From contig JAGSHI010000009.1 of assembly GCA_023954635.1 (NCBI GenBank), positions 1 through 51,968 of the forward strand: a stretch of DNA of 51,968 bases. The letters are read 5' to 3'. The position numbers and the translations under genes are program-made. Source of the stretch: Bacteriovoracaceae bacterium. GTDB taxonomy: Bacteria; Bdellovibrionota; Bacteriovoracia; Bacteriovoracales; Bacteriovoracaceae. The notes under the pieces were generated by a model, which had not been told where the DNA came from, searched no databases, and saw nothing but the letters and a program-made list of their open reading frames with translations. Shown piece by piece: positions 39,693 through 49,044 of the stretch; within the stretch, counting starts at the first letter, position 1, and each line of letters begins with the position of its first letter.

Positions 39693-40883
39693 ATGGCTAA
39701 GGAAACGTTTAATCGAGACAAGCCCCACGTTAACGTTGGTACAGTAGGACACGTTGACCATGGGAAAACTACATTAACAGCTGCTATCAGTAGAGTACTT
39801 GCTGAAGCAATGGGAAAAGATGCTGCTGCATTTGATGAAATCGACTCTGCCCCAGAAGAAAAGGCAAGAGGGATTACCATTAACTCTGCTCACATCGAGT
39901 ATGAAACTGCTAACAGACACTACGCTCACGTTGACTGTCCAGGTCACGCTGACTACGTAAAAAACATGATTACTGGTGCTGCACAAATGGACGGAGCGAT
40001 CCTAGTTGTTTCTGCTGCTGACGGACCTATGCCTCAAACTAGAGAGCATATCCTTCTTGCGAGACAGGTTGGTGTTCCATCATTAGTTGTTTTCTTGAAC
40101 AAAGTTGATCAAGTTGATGACGAAGAACTACTTGAGCTAGTTGAAATGGAAATTAGAGAACTTCTCTCTTCATATGATTACCCTGGTGATGATACTCCAA
40201 TCGTTGCTGGTTCAGCTCTTGCTGCACTTGAAGGTAGAGACGACAATATTGGTAAAGAAAAGATTCTTGAGCTTATGCAAGCAGTTGATGATTTCATCGC
40301 AACTCCTGCTAGAGACGTAGATCTTGATTTCCTTATGCCAGTTGAAGATGTTTTCTCAATTTCAGGTCGTGGTACAGTTTGTACTGGTAGAGTTGAAAGA
40401 GGGATCATCAATGTAAACGAAGAAGTTGAAATTGTTGGTATTAGAGAAACAACTAAAACTATCGTTACTGGTGTTGAAATGTTTAGAAAGCTTCTTGATC
40501 AAGGTCAAGCAGGTGATAACGTTGGACTACTTCTTAGAGGGACTAAGAGGGAAGATGTAGAGCGTGGACAGGTTCTTTGTAAGCCAGGTTCAATTACTCC
40601 ACACAAAAAATTCAACTCAGAAGTTTATATCCTTTCAAAAGACGAAGGTGGAAGACACACTCCAATCTTTAAAGGATACAGACCACAATTTTATTTCAGA
40701 ACGACTGACGTTACTGGAACAATCACTCTTCCAGATGGTGTTGAGATGGTTATGCCAGGAGACAACACTTCATTCGCAGTTGAGCTAATCACTCCAATCG
40801 CGATGGAAAAAGGTCTTAAGTTCGCTATCCGTGAGGGTGGTAGAACAATTGGTGCCGGTACAGTTTCTGATATTGTTGAATAA
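39693..40883 (+). CDS. tuf: Elongation factor Tu
   Basis: 396 residues, standard length. GTPase motifs [31 protein letters not shown] and [10 protein letters not shown] are intact; domains 2 and 3 follow ([40 protein letters not shown]). EF-Tu delivers aminoacyl-tRNA to the ribosome. AAGGAGA precedes the ATG. Position between the tRNA group and tRNA-Trp/secE matches tufB in proteobacteria. Codon use is more uniform than in neighbouring accessory genes, as expected for high expression. Confidence 0.99.
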   Translation: MAKETFNRDKPHVNVGTVGHVDHGKTTLTAAISRVLAEAMGKDAAAFDEIDSAPEEKARGITINSAHIEYETANRHYAHVDCPGHADYVKNMITGAAQMDGAILVVSAADGPMPQTREHILLARQVGVPSLVVFLNKVDQVDDEELLELVEMEIRELLSSYDYPGDDTPIVAGSALAALEGRDDNIGKEKILELMQAVDDFIATPARDVDLDFLMPVEDVFSISGRGTVCTGRVERGIINVNEEVEIVGIRETTKTIVTGVEMFRKLLDQGQAGDNVGLLLRGTKREDVERGQVLCKPGSITPHKKFNSEVYILSKDEGGRHTPIFKGYRPQFYFRTTDVTGTITLPDGVEMVMPGDNTSFAVELITPIAMEKGLKFAIREGGRTIGAGTVSDIVE

Positions 40884-40898
40884 TATCTAAGAAATATT

Positions 40899-40930
40899 AA
40901 AGGTCAGCTTTCGGGCTGGCCTTTTTTTTT
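40899..40930 (+). terminator. Intrinsic terminator after tuf
   Basis: AAGGTCAGC / GCTGGCCTT stem (one G-T pair) with a five-base loop, followed by nine T. It ends only ten bases before tRNA-Trp, so that tRNA relies on read-through or a promoter inside this region. Confidence 0.85.
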
Positions 40931-40940
40931 GCCTTTAAGT

Positions 40941-41017
40941 GGGCGTATAGCTCTAATTGGTAGAGCGGTTGATTCCAAATCAATAGGTTGGGGGTTCGAA
41001 TCCCTCTGCGCCCGCCA
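40941..41017 (+). tRNA. tRNA-Trp (CCA)
   Basis: Acceptor GGGCGTA/TGCGCCC, anticodon loop TTCCAAA with CCA, T-arm GGGTTCGAATCCC and encoded CCA end. Confidence 0.96.
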
Positions 41018-41369
41018 CTTTCACTTCCTTTCGCGATTCCTTTTTTACCAAACATTGACTTCGTACCAGCGACTCCTTCTCAGTCGTGTACAAAAGTACA
41101 CTCCCTCGTCGTCGCTAGGCACTCAGCCAAGCTTTGGCAAAAATGAAGGCGCGAAAGGTTTGCTAAACAGCATATTTGTTTAATATTTTGCAGGGCGCGC
41201 GAGGGGTCAAGCAAGAATCGTGCCGGGCCTGCCCTGCGCAGCAATAAAATACTGAAAAAAGGTATTTACATTCCGTGCCAATTATAGGAAATATGCAAGA
41301 CTTGTGGACTCTAAGCATTTAATTTAGCAACAATTTTGTTGCGACAGGGAATATTACCCAAGGAAGTTT
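41018..41369. other. Gene-free interval between tRNA-Trp and secE
   Basis: 352 bases with no credible ORF. It holds the palindrome 41027-41158, a second GC-rich inverted repeat GCAGGGC (41190-41196) / GCCCTGC (41231-41237), and the hairpin GCAACA-ATTT-TGTTGC (41327-41342) just before the secE ribosome site. No clear secE promoter was found; TTTACA at 41265 lacks a good -10. Confidence 0.6.
41027..41158. repeat. 132-bp imperfect palindrome (MITE/REP-like element)
   Basis: Left arm 41027-41091 and right arm 41096-41158 are imperfect inverted copies around an AAAA centre (41092-41095). The ends are a perfect 9-bp pair, CCTTTCGCG (41027-41035) / CGCGAAAGG (41150-41158). Inside lie AGCGAC (41068-41073) / GTCGCT (41111-41116) and, at the centre, GTGTAC/GTACAC. 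By hand alignment roughly 70 percent of the arm positions match. A secondary hairpin GCCAA-GCT-TTGGC sits at 41126-41138. It is more GC-rich than the genome around it and encodes nothing. It may be a non-autonomous mobile repeat or a structured RNA. Confidence 0.7.
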
Positions 41370-41756
41370 ATGTCGATTATTAAGAGTGAAGACGGCAGAA
41401 AGTGGATTAATTCATTTATTGCTATCGTCAGTATTCTTGCTGGATTTGTAACGATTAGATTTTTGGAATCTATGGGAGAAATGTTTGACCTTGAAGCTAA
41501 GGTTAAATACTTCATCATGATTTCACAAGGTGTAGGAATTTTAGTTGGTTTAACAACTTTTATTTCAATACTAAAAAATAAAACAGCTTCAACTCATTTG
41601 CACGAAGTGTACGGAGAGTTGGTTAAGGTTGTTTGGCCGGATAAAGACTCTGTTGTCAAAGTTACTATTGGAATCATCATTGGTGTTTCCATCATTAGTA
41701 GTATTTTTGTCGGAGTTGATTTTACATTTAGAAAAATTTTGGAACTCATTTACTGA
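41370..41756 (+). CDS. secE: Preprotein translocase subunit SecE
   Basis: 128 residues with three membrane segments (about 13-30, 49-66, 97-118), the long gamma-type form rather than the 60-residue single-helix form. The conserved cytoplasmic amphipathic helix and hinge VYGELVKVVWPDKDSVVKVT precede the last helix. SecE clamps SecY in the Sec channel. AAGGAAG precedes the ATG. It is followed 14 bases later by nusG, the usual order. Confidence 0.95.
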   Translation: MSIIKSEDGRKWINSFIAIVSILAGFVTIRFLESMGEMFDLEAKVKYFIMISQGVGILVGLTTFISILKNKTASTHLHEVYGELVKVVWPDKDSVVKVTIGIIIGVSIISSIFVGVDFTFRKILELIY

Positions 41757-41770
41757 GAAGGTAGACAACC

Positions 41771-42499
41771 ATGAGTGACGATCAAGTCAAAGAAGTTGAA
41801 ATGACAACAGAAGAAACAACAACCACTGAAGAGACTGCGGAAGAAACGACGACTGCAGAAACTCCAGCTGAAGAAGGAACTGTTGAGGCATCAGCAGAAG
41901 AAACTGAAGCAACAGAAGAGACCACTGGTGAAGAAGGTGAGTCTGAAGAAGTTGTAGAAGAAAACTCTTCTTTTAAATGGTTTATTGCCAAGACTCTTAC
42001 TGGTCAGGAAAACAAAGTACAAAAAGCTCTTAAAGAGAGAATCACTAACTATAGGTTAGGTGAGTTTTTTGGAGACATTCTTGTTCCTGAAGAAACAGTT
42101 GTTACCAATGCTAATGGTAAGAAGAGAACAATAAAGAAAAAGTTTTTCCCAGGATATGTTTTACTCAAAATGGAAATGAATGAGCAAACATGGCACTTGG
42201 TAAAAGACACAGATAAAATCACTGGTTTCGTTGGTGGAACCACTGATAAGCCCACACCAATTTCAGATGATGAAGCCGCTTACATGATCGGACAAGTTGC
42301 TGGAGATGTGAAAAAACCAAGAGCTTCTGTTGACTTCAGTGAAGGTGAACAAGTTAAGGTTATTGAGGGACCATTTGCCTCATTTGTGGGAACAATTGAA
42401 CAAGTTAACGAGAAAGGTAAGATACGTGTGAATGTTTCGATCTTCGGTAGACCAACACCGGTGGAACTCGACTTCACTCAAGTTGAAAAAGTATCTTAA
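41771..42499 (+). CDS. nusG: Transcription antitermination factor NusG with acidic N-terminal extension
   Basis: 242 residues against about 180 for typical NusG. Residues 1-67 are a Glu/Thr-rich low-complexity extension. The NGN domain starts at FKWFIAKTLTGQENKVQKAL and includes KKKFFPGYVLLKMEMNEQTW and TDKITGFVGGT; the KOW domain follows (FSEGEQVKVIEGPFASFVGT). NusG binds RNA polymerase and, through KOW, Rho or ribosomal S10. The ATG at 41771 has GAAGG upstream. A start at the NGN boundary is not supported: no nearby ATG with ribosome site. The tail may tune binding or be a linker. Confidence 0.96.
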   Translation: MSDDQVKEVEMTTEETTTTEETAEETTTAETPAEEGTVEASAEETEATEETTGEEGESEEVVEENSSFKWFIAKTLTGQENKVQKALKERITNYRLGEFFGDILVPEETVVTNANGKKRTIKKKFFPGYVLLKMEMNEQTWHLVKDTDKITGFVGGTTDKPTPISDDEAAYMIGQVAGDVKKPRASVDFSEGEQVKVIEGPFASFVGTIEQVNEKGKIRVNVSIFGRPTPVELDFTQVEKVS

Positions 42500-42550
42500 T
42501 TTTCTTTGTATTGTTGGTAGATAGCATTAATTGCTTTCGAGGAGTTAGAA

Positions 42551-42976
42551 ATGGCTAAAAAAGTATCAGGTTTTATCAAACTTCAAATTGAAGCCGGTAA
42601 AGCCAACCCGTCACCACCAATTGGTCCAGCACTTGGACAAAAAGGTGTGAACATCATGGAATTTTGCAAGGCCTTCAATGCAAAAACCCAAAAAGATAAT
42701 GGAATGATTTTTCCTACCATTATCACTGTTTACTCTGACAGATCATTTTCGTTTGTTACAAAAACACCACCAGCATCTTTCTTATTAAAGAAAGGCCTGA
42801 AGCTTAAGTCTGGTTCACAAAAACCAGGACACGAAGTTGCAGGAAGTGTTGCTAAGAAAATTGTAGAAGAAGTTGCAGAAACGAAGAAGCCTGATTTAAC
42901 AGCAGGTTCACCGGAAGCAGCTCACAGAACAATCGAAGGTTCCATAAGATCTATGGGCCTTAAGCTTGACTATTAA
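42551..42976 (+). CDS. rplK: 50S ribosomal protein L11
   Basis: 141 residues, the standard length. [20 protein letters not shown] and [19 protein letters not shown] are the L11 N-terminal signature; the C-terminal rRNA-binding part includes [21 protein letters not shown]11 forms the GTPase-associated centre base with 23S rRNA. GGAG precedes the ATG. It heads the rplK-rplA pair, 11 bases before rplA. Confidence 0.98.
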   Translation: MAKKVSGFIKLQIEAGKANPSPPIGPALGQKGVNIMEFCKAFNAKTQKDNGMIFPTIITVYSDRSFSFVTKTPPASFLLKKGLKLKSGSQKPGHEVAGSVAKKIVEEVAETKKPDLTAGSPEAAHRTIEGSIRSMGLKLDY

Positions 42977-42987
42977 GGGGTGGCGAA

Positions 42988-43692
42988 ATGAAAAAACAAT
43001 CGAGAAAGTTTACAGAATCATTGGCTAAAGTTGATACAACTAAAGCTTATTCTATAGATGATGCCATCAAGCTTACTAAAGATGTGGCATTTGCAAAATT
43101 TGATGAAACAGTTGATCTAGCATTCAGACTTGGTGTTGACCCAAGACACGCTGATCAAATGATTAGAGGGGCAATCGCTCTTCCTGCTGGAACAGGTAAG
43201 TCTGTTAGAATTTGTGTGATCACTTCTGGTGAAAACATTAAGAAGGCAGAAGATGCTGGAGCTGATTTTGTTGGTTCTGATGAACTCGTTACAAAAATTT
43301 CTGGTGGATGGCTTGAATTCGATAGAATGATCGCTTCTCCAGATATGATGGGTAAATTAGGAAGAATCGGTAGAATCCTAGGGCCAAGAGGTCTTATGCC
43401 TAACCCAAAACTTGGAACTGTTACAACTGATGTTGCTAAAGCTGTTACTGAGCAAAAAGCCGGTAAAGTTGAATACAGAACTGAGAAAAACGGAATTATT
43501 CACGTACCAGTAGGAAAGAAATCTTTCACTGATGAGCAATTGAAACAAAATATCGATGCCATCATTACTGCAATCGTAAAAGCAAAACCAGCAAGTTCAA
43601 AAGGTACATTTATGAGGTCTTTGACTATCAGTACTTCAATGGGACCTGGTATTAAAATGGATACAATGGAAGCAACTGCTTCAGTTGGTTAA
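42988..43692 (+). CDS. rplA: 50S ribosomal protein L1
   Basis: 234 residues, standard length. VDLAFRLGVDPRHADQMIRG, LGRIGRILGPRGLMPNPKLG and TVTTDVAKAV are the L1 hallmarks. L1 forms the mobile L1 stalk at the E site and in many bacteria represses the rplK-rplA mRNA. GGGGTGG precedes the ATG. The 92-base gap downstream is the L10 leader. Confidence 0.98.
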   Translation: MKKQSRKFTESLAKVDTTKAYSIDDAIKLTKDVAFAKFDETVDLAFRLGVDPRHADQMIRGAIALPAGTGKSVRICVITSGENIKKAEDAGADFVGSDELVTKISGGWLEFDRMIASPDMMGKLGRIGRILGPRGLMPNPKLGTVTTDVAKAVTEQKAGKVEYRTEKNGIIHVPVGKKSFTDEQLKQNIDAIITAIVKAKPASSKGTFMRSLTISTSMGPGIKMDTMEATASVG

Positions 43693-43704
43693 TATTAATT
43701 AAGA

Positions 43705-43784
43705 GAGGTTGAAGATAGTCGGTTGACGACAAGGTTGTTGTCTAGAAATCCTGCTTGAAACCAACCTCCAATTTAGGAGGGTTT
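43705..43784 (+). promoter_or_regulatory. L10 (rplJ) leader with alternative pairings
   Basis: GAGGTTG (43705-43711) can pair with CAACCTC (43762-43768), enclosing the hairpin GACGACA/TGTTGTC (43725-43742). The same 3' arm, CCTCC (43765-43769), can instead pair with GGAGG (43776-43780), the rplJ ribosome site. The two pairings exclude each other. L10 leaders bound by L10-L12 are known to control rplJ-rplL; this leader fits that role. Confidence 0.6.
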
Positions 43785-44354
43785 ATGTTAAACAGAGCCG
43801 ACAAAGAAGCCTTAGTCGACGGTCTTAAAAAAGACATCGAAGGTGCTCGAGCGCTTTTCCTAACAAACCTGATTGGAATTCCTTCAAACGATTCCGTTCA
43901 AGTTCGTAAAGAAATCCGTGAAGCCCAAGGTAAGGTTGTTGTCACAAGAAACACTCTCTTCACTCGTGCCGCAGCTGGTACGTATGCAGAGAAACTTCTT
44001 GCTGAGCTCAAAGGACCTCATGCACTTGCCTTCGCTTTTGAAGATGCTCCGGCCGTTGCCAAAGCATTAAAGACAGCAGGGAAAGAGTTTGATGTTATTG
44101 AGCTTAAAGGTGGATTCCTTAATGGTGAGGAATTAAGTGTCAACCAGATCAATGAACTGGCTGATCTACCATCTAGAGAAGAAATGCTTGGAACTTTACT
44201 TGCAACTATGAATGCACCAGTTTCTGCTTTTGCTAGATTGATGAATCAATTGAAAGACAAAGCTGAGGCCGGAGAAAGTGTTACTCCAGAAGCGACAGCG
44301 ACTGAAGAAGCACCTGCAGAAGCCGTTGCAACAGAAGAAAAAACTGAAGAATAA
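43785..44354 (+). CDS. rplJ: 50S ribosomal protein L10
   Basis: 189 residues from the ATG at 43785, four bases after AGGAGG; an upstream in-frame ATG-like start would lie inside the leader. Typical L10 start RADKEALVDGLKKDIEGARA, then GKVVVTRNTLFTRAAAG and ELKGPHALAFAFEDAPAVAK. The C-terminal helix binds L12 dimers. The last 25 residues form an Ala/Glu/Thr-rich tail. L10 anchors the L7/L12 stalk. Confidence 0.97.
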   Translation: MLNRADKEALVDGLKKDIEGARALFLTNLIGIPSNDSVQVRKEIREAQGKVVVTRNTLFTRAAAGTYAEKLLAELKGPHALAFAFEDAPAVAKALKTAGKEFDVIELKGGFLNGEELSVNQINELADLPSREEMLGTLLATMNAPVSAFARLMNQLKDKAEAGESVTPEATATEEAPAEAVATEEKTEE

Positions 44355-44379
44355 TTTTAAAAAATTTTAGGAGAATATT

Positions 44380-44745
44380 ATGTCACTTACAAACGAACAA
44401 CTAATCGATCACATTTCTCAAATGTCAGTCCTTGATATGGCTAACCTTGTAAAAGAAATGGAAGAAAAATTTGGTGTATCAGCTGCTCCTGTAGCTGTTG
44501 CTGGTGCCGCTGCTGGTGCAGCTGCTGAAGAGCAAACAGAATTTACTGTAATGCTTACTGAAACTGGTGCTAAGAAAATTAACGTTATTAAAGAAGTTAG
44601 AGCGATCACTGGACTTGGACTTAAAGAAGCAAAAGACCTAGTTGAAAGTGCTCCAAAAGCTGTTAAAGAAGGCGTTGATAAAGCAGAAGCAGAAGAAATC
44701 AAGAAGAAACTTGAAGCTGCTGGTGCCAAAGCTGATCTTAAGTAA
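44380..44745 (+). CDS. rplL: 50S ribosomal protein L7/L12
   Basis: 121 residues, standard length. N-terminal dimer domain ([20 protein letters not shown]), Ala-rich hinge (about 34-50) and C-terminal factor-binding domain ([20 protein letters not shown], then [14 protein letters not shown]). L12 recruits translation GTPases. TAGGAG precedes the ATG. A strong stem-loop follows 29 bases after the stop. Confidence 0.98.
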   Translation: MSLTNEQLIDHISQMSVLDMANLVKEMEEKFGVSAAPVAVAGAAAGAAAEEQTEFTVMLTETGAKKINVIKEVRAITGLGLKEAKDLVESAPKAVKEGVDKAEAEEIKKKLEAAGAKADLK

Positions 44746-44774
44746 TTTAACCTGATTATTTCAGGCTTTATAAC

Positions 44775-44808
44775 AGGTGTGAAAGGCTAACTCCTTTCAC
44801 ACCTTTTT
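44775..44808 (+). terminator. rplL-rpoB attenuator/terminator hairpin
   Basis: Perfect 12-bp stem AGGTGTGAAAGG (44775-44786) / CCTTTCACACCT (44793-44804), six-base loop, then five T. In E. coli an attenuator and an RNase III site lie at the same place and keep rpoBC expression below that of L10/L12. A similar role is likely here. Confidence 0.8.
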
Positions 44809-44861
44809 GCGTTTTTAAAAAATCCCGAAAGGGAAACATTTGTGAGTCACAGGAGATCCCA

Positions 44862-47800
44862 ATGACTAAGGTTTTTGCCCCGAACGAATGGTATCGCAAG
44901 AATTTTTCGAATACACCGAGAGTTCTTGAAACCCCACCTCTTATGAGACTTCAGACCAAGTCTTATGAAGATTTTCTTCAAAGAGATGTTCCTCCCGCCA
45001 AGAGAGAGAGCATGGGTCTACAGGCAGTATTTAATTCTGTCTTTCCTATCCACGATTTCAACAAAACTGTTTCTTTGGAGTTTGTAAGCTATTCTCTCGA
45101 AGAGCCAAAATATACAGTTAAGGAATGTCGTCAAAGAGGACTATCTTACGAAGCACCTTTAAAGGTTGTTGTAAGACTTGTTTTCTATGAAGTGACTGTT
45201 GATAAAGATGGAAATGAACAAAGATCAGTTTCATCTGTTAAGGAACAGGAAGTTTATCTAGGTAACATTCCTTTGATGGCCAGAAATGGTTCATTTGTTT
45301 ACAACGGAACTGAAAGAGTTATCGTATCTCAACTTCACAGATCTCCAGGTATTATTTTTGAACACGATAGTGGGAAAAAACACTCAAGTGGAAAACTTCT
45401 TTATTCATCAAGAATTATTCCACATAGAGGATCTTGGTTAGACTTTGAGTTTGATCATAAAAATATTCTATTTGCTAGAATTGATAGAAAGAGAAAGTTG
45501 CATGCAACTGTGGTTCTTAAGGCCATGGGGTATTCCACTTCTGAACTTCTAGATATGTTCTATGAAATGGAAACTGTTAAGCTTGATGCCAAAGGAGAGT
45601 ACACTAGAAATCTAGATTTTAGTCTTCTTATTGGTACAAGAGCAATGCATGACATACTGGATCCTAAGGGTGCAGTTCTTGTTAAAAAAGGTAAAAAGTT
45701 TACAAAAGCCTCTGCTCGTAAAATGAAAGAAGCTGGACTTGAAACAATTCCAGCTGAGCTTGAAGAAATTGTCGGAAAAGTTGTTGCTGAAGACATCTTT
45801 GATGAGTCAACTGGTGAGGTTCTTTGCCTTGCTAACGAAGCCTTAAGTGAAGGTAAAATTCAAGAGCTTGTTGCAGCAGGTAGAACAGATATTAAATGTA
45901 TTTACATTGATATGATTAACTTTGGTGATCAAATCAGAAATACATTACTTCTTGATAAGACTGATTCTAGAGAAGATGCTCTGGTTAAAATCTTTGAAAG
46001 ACTAAGACCAGGTGAGCCACCATCAGTGGAAGCATCTGAACTACTATTCCAAAACCTATTTTTTAACCCAGAAAAATACGATCTCTCAAGAGTTGGTAGA
46101 ATGAAGGTTAATTATAAGTTTGGAATGAATGTACCAGTTGAAAACACAGTACTAACTCACGAAGATATTATTAGAACGGCCAATTACCTTGTTGAACTAA
46201 ACAACGGTAAAGGTAAAGTTGATGATATCGACCACCTTGGTAACAGAAGAGTAAGAGCTGTAGGTGAACTTCTTGAGAACCAATTCAGAGTTGGTCTTGT
46301 AAGAATGGAAAGAGCGGTTAAGGAAAGAATGGCCATTCAAGAAATTGAAACCATGATGCCTTACGATCTTGTTAACCAAAAGCCAGTTGCGGCTGCTGTT
46401 AAAGAATTTTTTGGTTCTTCACAGTTGTCACAATTTATGGATCAAACAAATCCACTTTCAGAAGTAACTCACAAGAGAAGACTTTCTGCACTTGGACCTG
46501 GTGGTCTTACACGTGAACGTGCTGGTTTTGAGGTTCGTGACGTTCACTCTACTCACTACGGTAGAATGTGTCCTGTTGAGACTCCTGAAGGACCAAACAT
46601 TGGTCTAATTACTTCACTTGCAACATATGCAAGAGTTTCTGAGTACGGATTTATCGAAACACCTTATCAGGTTGTTAAAGAAGATAAGACAATTCTTGAG
46701 CCAAAATATTTCTCTGCCTTCGAAGAAGAAGGGAAAGTTATTGCTCAGATTGATGTTAATCATATTAAAGACGGAAAAGTTGACGGTGAGCACGTAGCAG
46801 CTAGAGCCTACGGTGAATTCTCGCTTGTTAATGCTGATGATGTTGACCTAATGGACGTATCACCTACACAGATGATTTCCATTGCAACTTCTCTTATTCC
46901 ATTCTTGGAGCATGATGATGCTAACCGGGCTTTGATGGGATCAAACATGATGAGACAGGCCGTGCCTGTTGTAAAAACTGATGCTCCGATTGTCGGAACT
47001 GGTGTTGAAGCTGTTGTGGCTAAAGACTCTGGTGCGATTCTTTTTGCTGAAGCAGACGGAAGAGTTATCTTTGTTGATTCAAACAGAATCGTTATTCAAA
47101 GAGACAAGTTTGCTGAAGGTGAATCTGGTGTTGATATTTACAAACTTGTTAAATACCAAAGAACTAACCAAAACACCTCGAACAATCAAAAAGCCCTCGT
47201 TAAAGAAGGTGACAAGGTTTCTAAAGGTCAGGTGATTGGTGATGGACCTGGAACTCATAATGGTGACTTGGCCCTTGGTCAAAACATCCTCGTGGCATTT
47301 ATGCCTTGGGGTGGTTACAACTATGAAGATTCAATCCTCATTTCTGAGCACCTTCTTGCAGAAGACGTCTTTACTTCAGTTCACATCGAAAGTTTCGAAG
47401 TTGAAGCTAGAGATACAAAACTAGGTAAAGAAGAAATCACAAGAGATATTCCAAACGTAAGTGAAGAAGCTCTTAAAGATTTAGATGAAGCAGGTATCAT
47501 TAGAGTTGGAGCTATCATTAAGCCGGGCGATATCCTCGTTGGTAAAATTACTCCAAAAGGTGAAACTCAACTTTCTCCAGAAGAAAAGCTACTTAAGGCT
47601 ATCTTCGGTGACAAAGCTGGGGACGTTAAAGATACTTCACTTAGATCACCTAGTTCTGTTAGAGGAACTGTTATTGATGCAAAGGTTTACACTAGAGAAG
47701 GTGTTGAGCCATGTACAAGATCTAAAGAAATTATTGAAAATGAAACGACTCTTATTAGAAGAGACGAAAGAATCGAAATTAAGTCTATTCAAACTTCTTC

Positions 47801-48998
47801 AATCCAAAGAATTGCTAAGATGCTTAAGGGTGTGAAGACAACTGATAAACTTGTTTCTGAAGATGGTTCTTCTGAACTTCTCGCAAAGGGTTCTGACATC
47901 ACTGCTGATGTTCTAACTTCAATTCCTTTTGAACTCATCGGATACTTACCACTTGAAGCTTCTCTTGAAGAGCAACTTGGTGAGTACTTTGCTGACGTAA
48001 GAAACAGAATTAATAGAGTGAGACAAAGAGCAAATGATGAAATTGCTAAACTTCACAGAGGTGACGAGCTTCCTCCTGGAGTAATTAAGAAAGTTATCAT
48101 TTACGTTGCAATTAAAAGAAAGTTGCAGCCAGGTGATAAGATGGCCGGAAGACATGGAAACAAAGGTGTTATTTCAAACGTACTACCTTTAGAAGATATG
48201 CCTTTCCTTGCTGATGGTACTCAGGTTGATATTGTACTTAACCCACTAGGGGTTCCATCACGTATGAACATTGGTCAGCTTCTTGAATTACACCTTGGTT
48301 GGGCCGGACGTGGTCTTGGTGAAAAAATGAAGGTTATGCTTGAAGAGCAAGCTAAAATTCATGAGCTTAAAGATTATATTTACGACATTTATAAGTCTGA
48401 TGATGTTAAGAACTGGCTGACTAAAGCTAGTGACAAACAAGTTAAAGAAGTTGCTAAGCAACTTGCTACAGGTGTTAGATTCTCTACAACAGTTTTTGAT
48501 GGTGCTTCAGAAGAAGATATCAGAGATATGTTGAGACTTGCGGATCTTGATCCTTCAGGGAAAACAACTTTGTTTGACGGGATGACTGGTGAAGCATTTG
48601 CCGAAGAGGTAACTGTTGGTGCCATGTACATGCTTAAACTTCACCACCTTGTAGATGAAAAACTTCACGCAAGATCAACTGGACCATACTCACTTGTGAC
48701 TCAACAACCTCTTGGTGGTAAAGCGCAGTTTGGTGGACAGAGACTTGGAGAAATGGAAGTTTGGGCCCTTGAAGCATATGGCGCAGCTTACACTCTTCAG
48801 GAATTCTTAACTGTGAAGTCTGATGACGTTATTGGACGTACAAGAATGTATGAGTCAATCGTTAAGGGTGAACAAGTTCTTGAACCTGGTCTTCCGGAAT
48901 CCTTCAACGTTCTTATTAGAGAACTTCAAGCACTATGTCTTGATGTAAAACTCGAAGAGCAAACTGAAGAAGAGAACTTGTTAGATAGTAATAACTAA
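44862..48998 (+). CDS. rpoB: RNA polymerase beta subunit RpoB
   Basis: 1378 residues, slightly longer than E. coli (1342). Recognisable blocks: [19 protein letters not shown], the rifampicin region [20 protein letters not shown] (about 521-540), [20 protein letters not shown], and [13 protein letters not shown] in the catalytic core. In the rifampicin region the E. coli Asn518 position is Thr; other residues shown look wild-type. RpoB forms half of the active-site cleft. CAGGAGAT precedes the ATG. It follows the attenuator and is followed by rpoC after a palindrome. Confidence 0.99.
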   Translation: MTKVFAPNEWYRKNFSNTPRVLETPPLMRLQTKSYEDFLQRDVPPAKRESMGLQAVFNSVFPIHDFNKTVSLEFVSYSLEEPKYTVKECRQRGLSYEAPLKVVVRLVFYEVTVDKDGNEQRSVSSVKEQEVYLGNIPLMARNGSFVYNGTERVIVSQLHRSPGIIFEHDSGKKHSSGKLLYSSRIIPHRGSWLDFEFDHKNILFARIDRKRKLHATVVLKAMGYSTSELLDMFYEMETVKLDAKGEYTRNLDFSLLIGTRAMHDILDPKGAVLVKKGKKFTKASARKMKEAGLETIPAELEEIVGKVVAEDIFDESTGEVLCLANEALSEGKIQELVAAGRTDIKCIYIDMINFGDQIRNTLLLDKTDSREDALVKIFERLRPGEPPSVEASELLFQNLFFNPEKYDLSRVGRMKVNYKFGMNVPVENTVLTHEDIIRTANYLVELNNGKGKVDDIDHLGNRRVRAVGELLENQFRVGLVRMERAVKERMAIQEIETMMPYDLVNQKPVAAAVKEFFGSSQLSQFMDQTNPLSEVTHKRRLSALGPGGLTRERAGFEVRDVHSTHYGRMCPVETPEGPNIGLITSLATYARVSEYGFIETPYQVVKEDKTILEPKYFSAFEEEGKVIAQIDVNHIKDGKVDGEHVAARAYGEFSLVNADDVDLMDVSPTQMISIATSLIPFLEHDDANRALMGSNMMRQAVPVVKTDAPIVGTGVEAVVAKDSGAILFAEADGRVIFVDSNRIVIQRDKFAEGESGVDIYKLVKYQRTNQNTSNNQKALVKEGDKVSKGQVIGDGPGTHNGDLALGQNILVAFMPWGGYNYEDSILISEHLLAEDVFTSVHIESFEVEARDTKLGKEEITRDIPNVSEEALKDLDEAGIIRVGAIIKPGDILVGKITPKGETQLSPEEKLLKAIFGDKAGDVKDTSLRSPSSVRGTVIDAKVYTREGVEPCTRSKEIIENETTLIRRDERIEIKSIQTSSIQRIAKMLKGVKTTDKLVSEDGSSELLAKGSDITADVLTSIPFELIGYLPLEASLEEQLGEYFADVRNRINRVRQRANDEIAKLHRGDELPPGVIKKVIIYVAIKRKLQPGDKMAGRHGNKGVISNVLPLEDMPFLADGTQVDIVLNPLGVPSRMNIGQLLELHLGWAGRGLGEKMKVMLEEQAKIHELKDYIYDIYKSDDVKNWLTKASDKQVKEVAKQLATGVRFSTTVFDGASEEDIRDMLRLADLDPSGKTTLFDGMTGEAFAEEVTVGAMYMLKLHHLVDEKLHARSTGPYSLVTQQPLGGKAQFGGQRLGEMEVWALEAYGAAYTLQEFLTVKSDDVIGRTRMYESIVKGEQVLEPGLPESFNVLIRELQALCLDVKLEEQTEEENLLDSNN

Positions 48999-49002
48999 TT
49001 AT

Positions 49003-49036
49003 GCCGGAACTTAAGTTCCGGCCCTTATAAGAGGGC
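49003..49036 (+). promoter_or_regulatory. Palindrome and SD-covering hairpin between rpoB and rpoC
   Basis: A perfect 20-bp palindrome, GCCGGAACTT (49003-49012) / AAGTTCCGGC (49013-49022). Its last two bases also begin a second stem, GCCCT (49021-49025) / AGGGC (49032-49036), whose 3' arm covers the rpoC ribosome site. The two hairpins compete for 49021-49022. Confidence 0.65.
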
Positions 49037-49044
49037 TAAAGAAA

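Noticed and set aside
40929-41183. 84-residue frame across tRNA-Trp
   Set aside because: It translates the tRNA gene and the palindrome arms, so it is not a protein gene.
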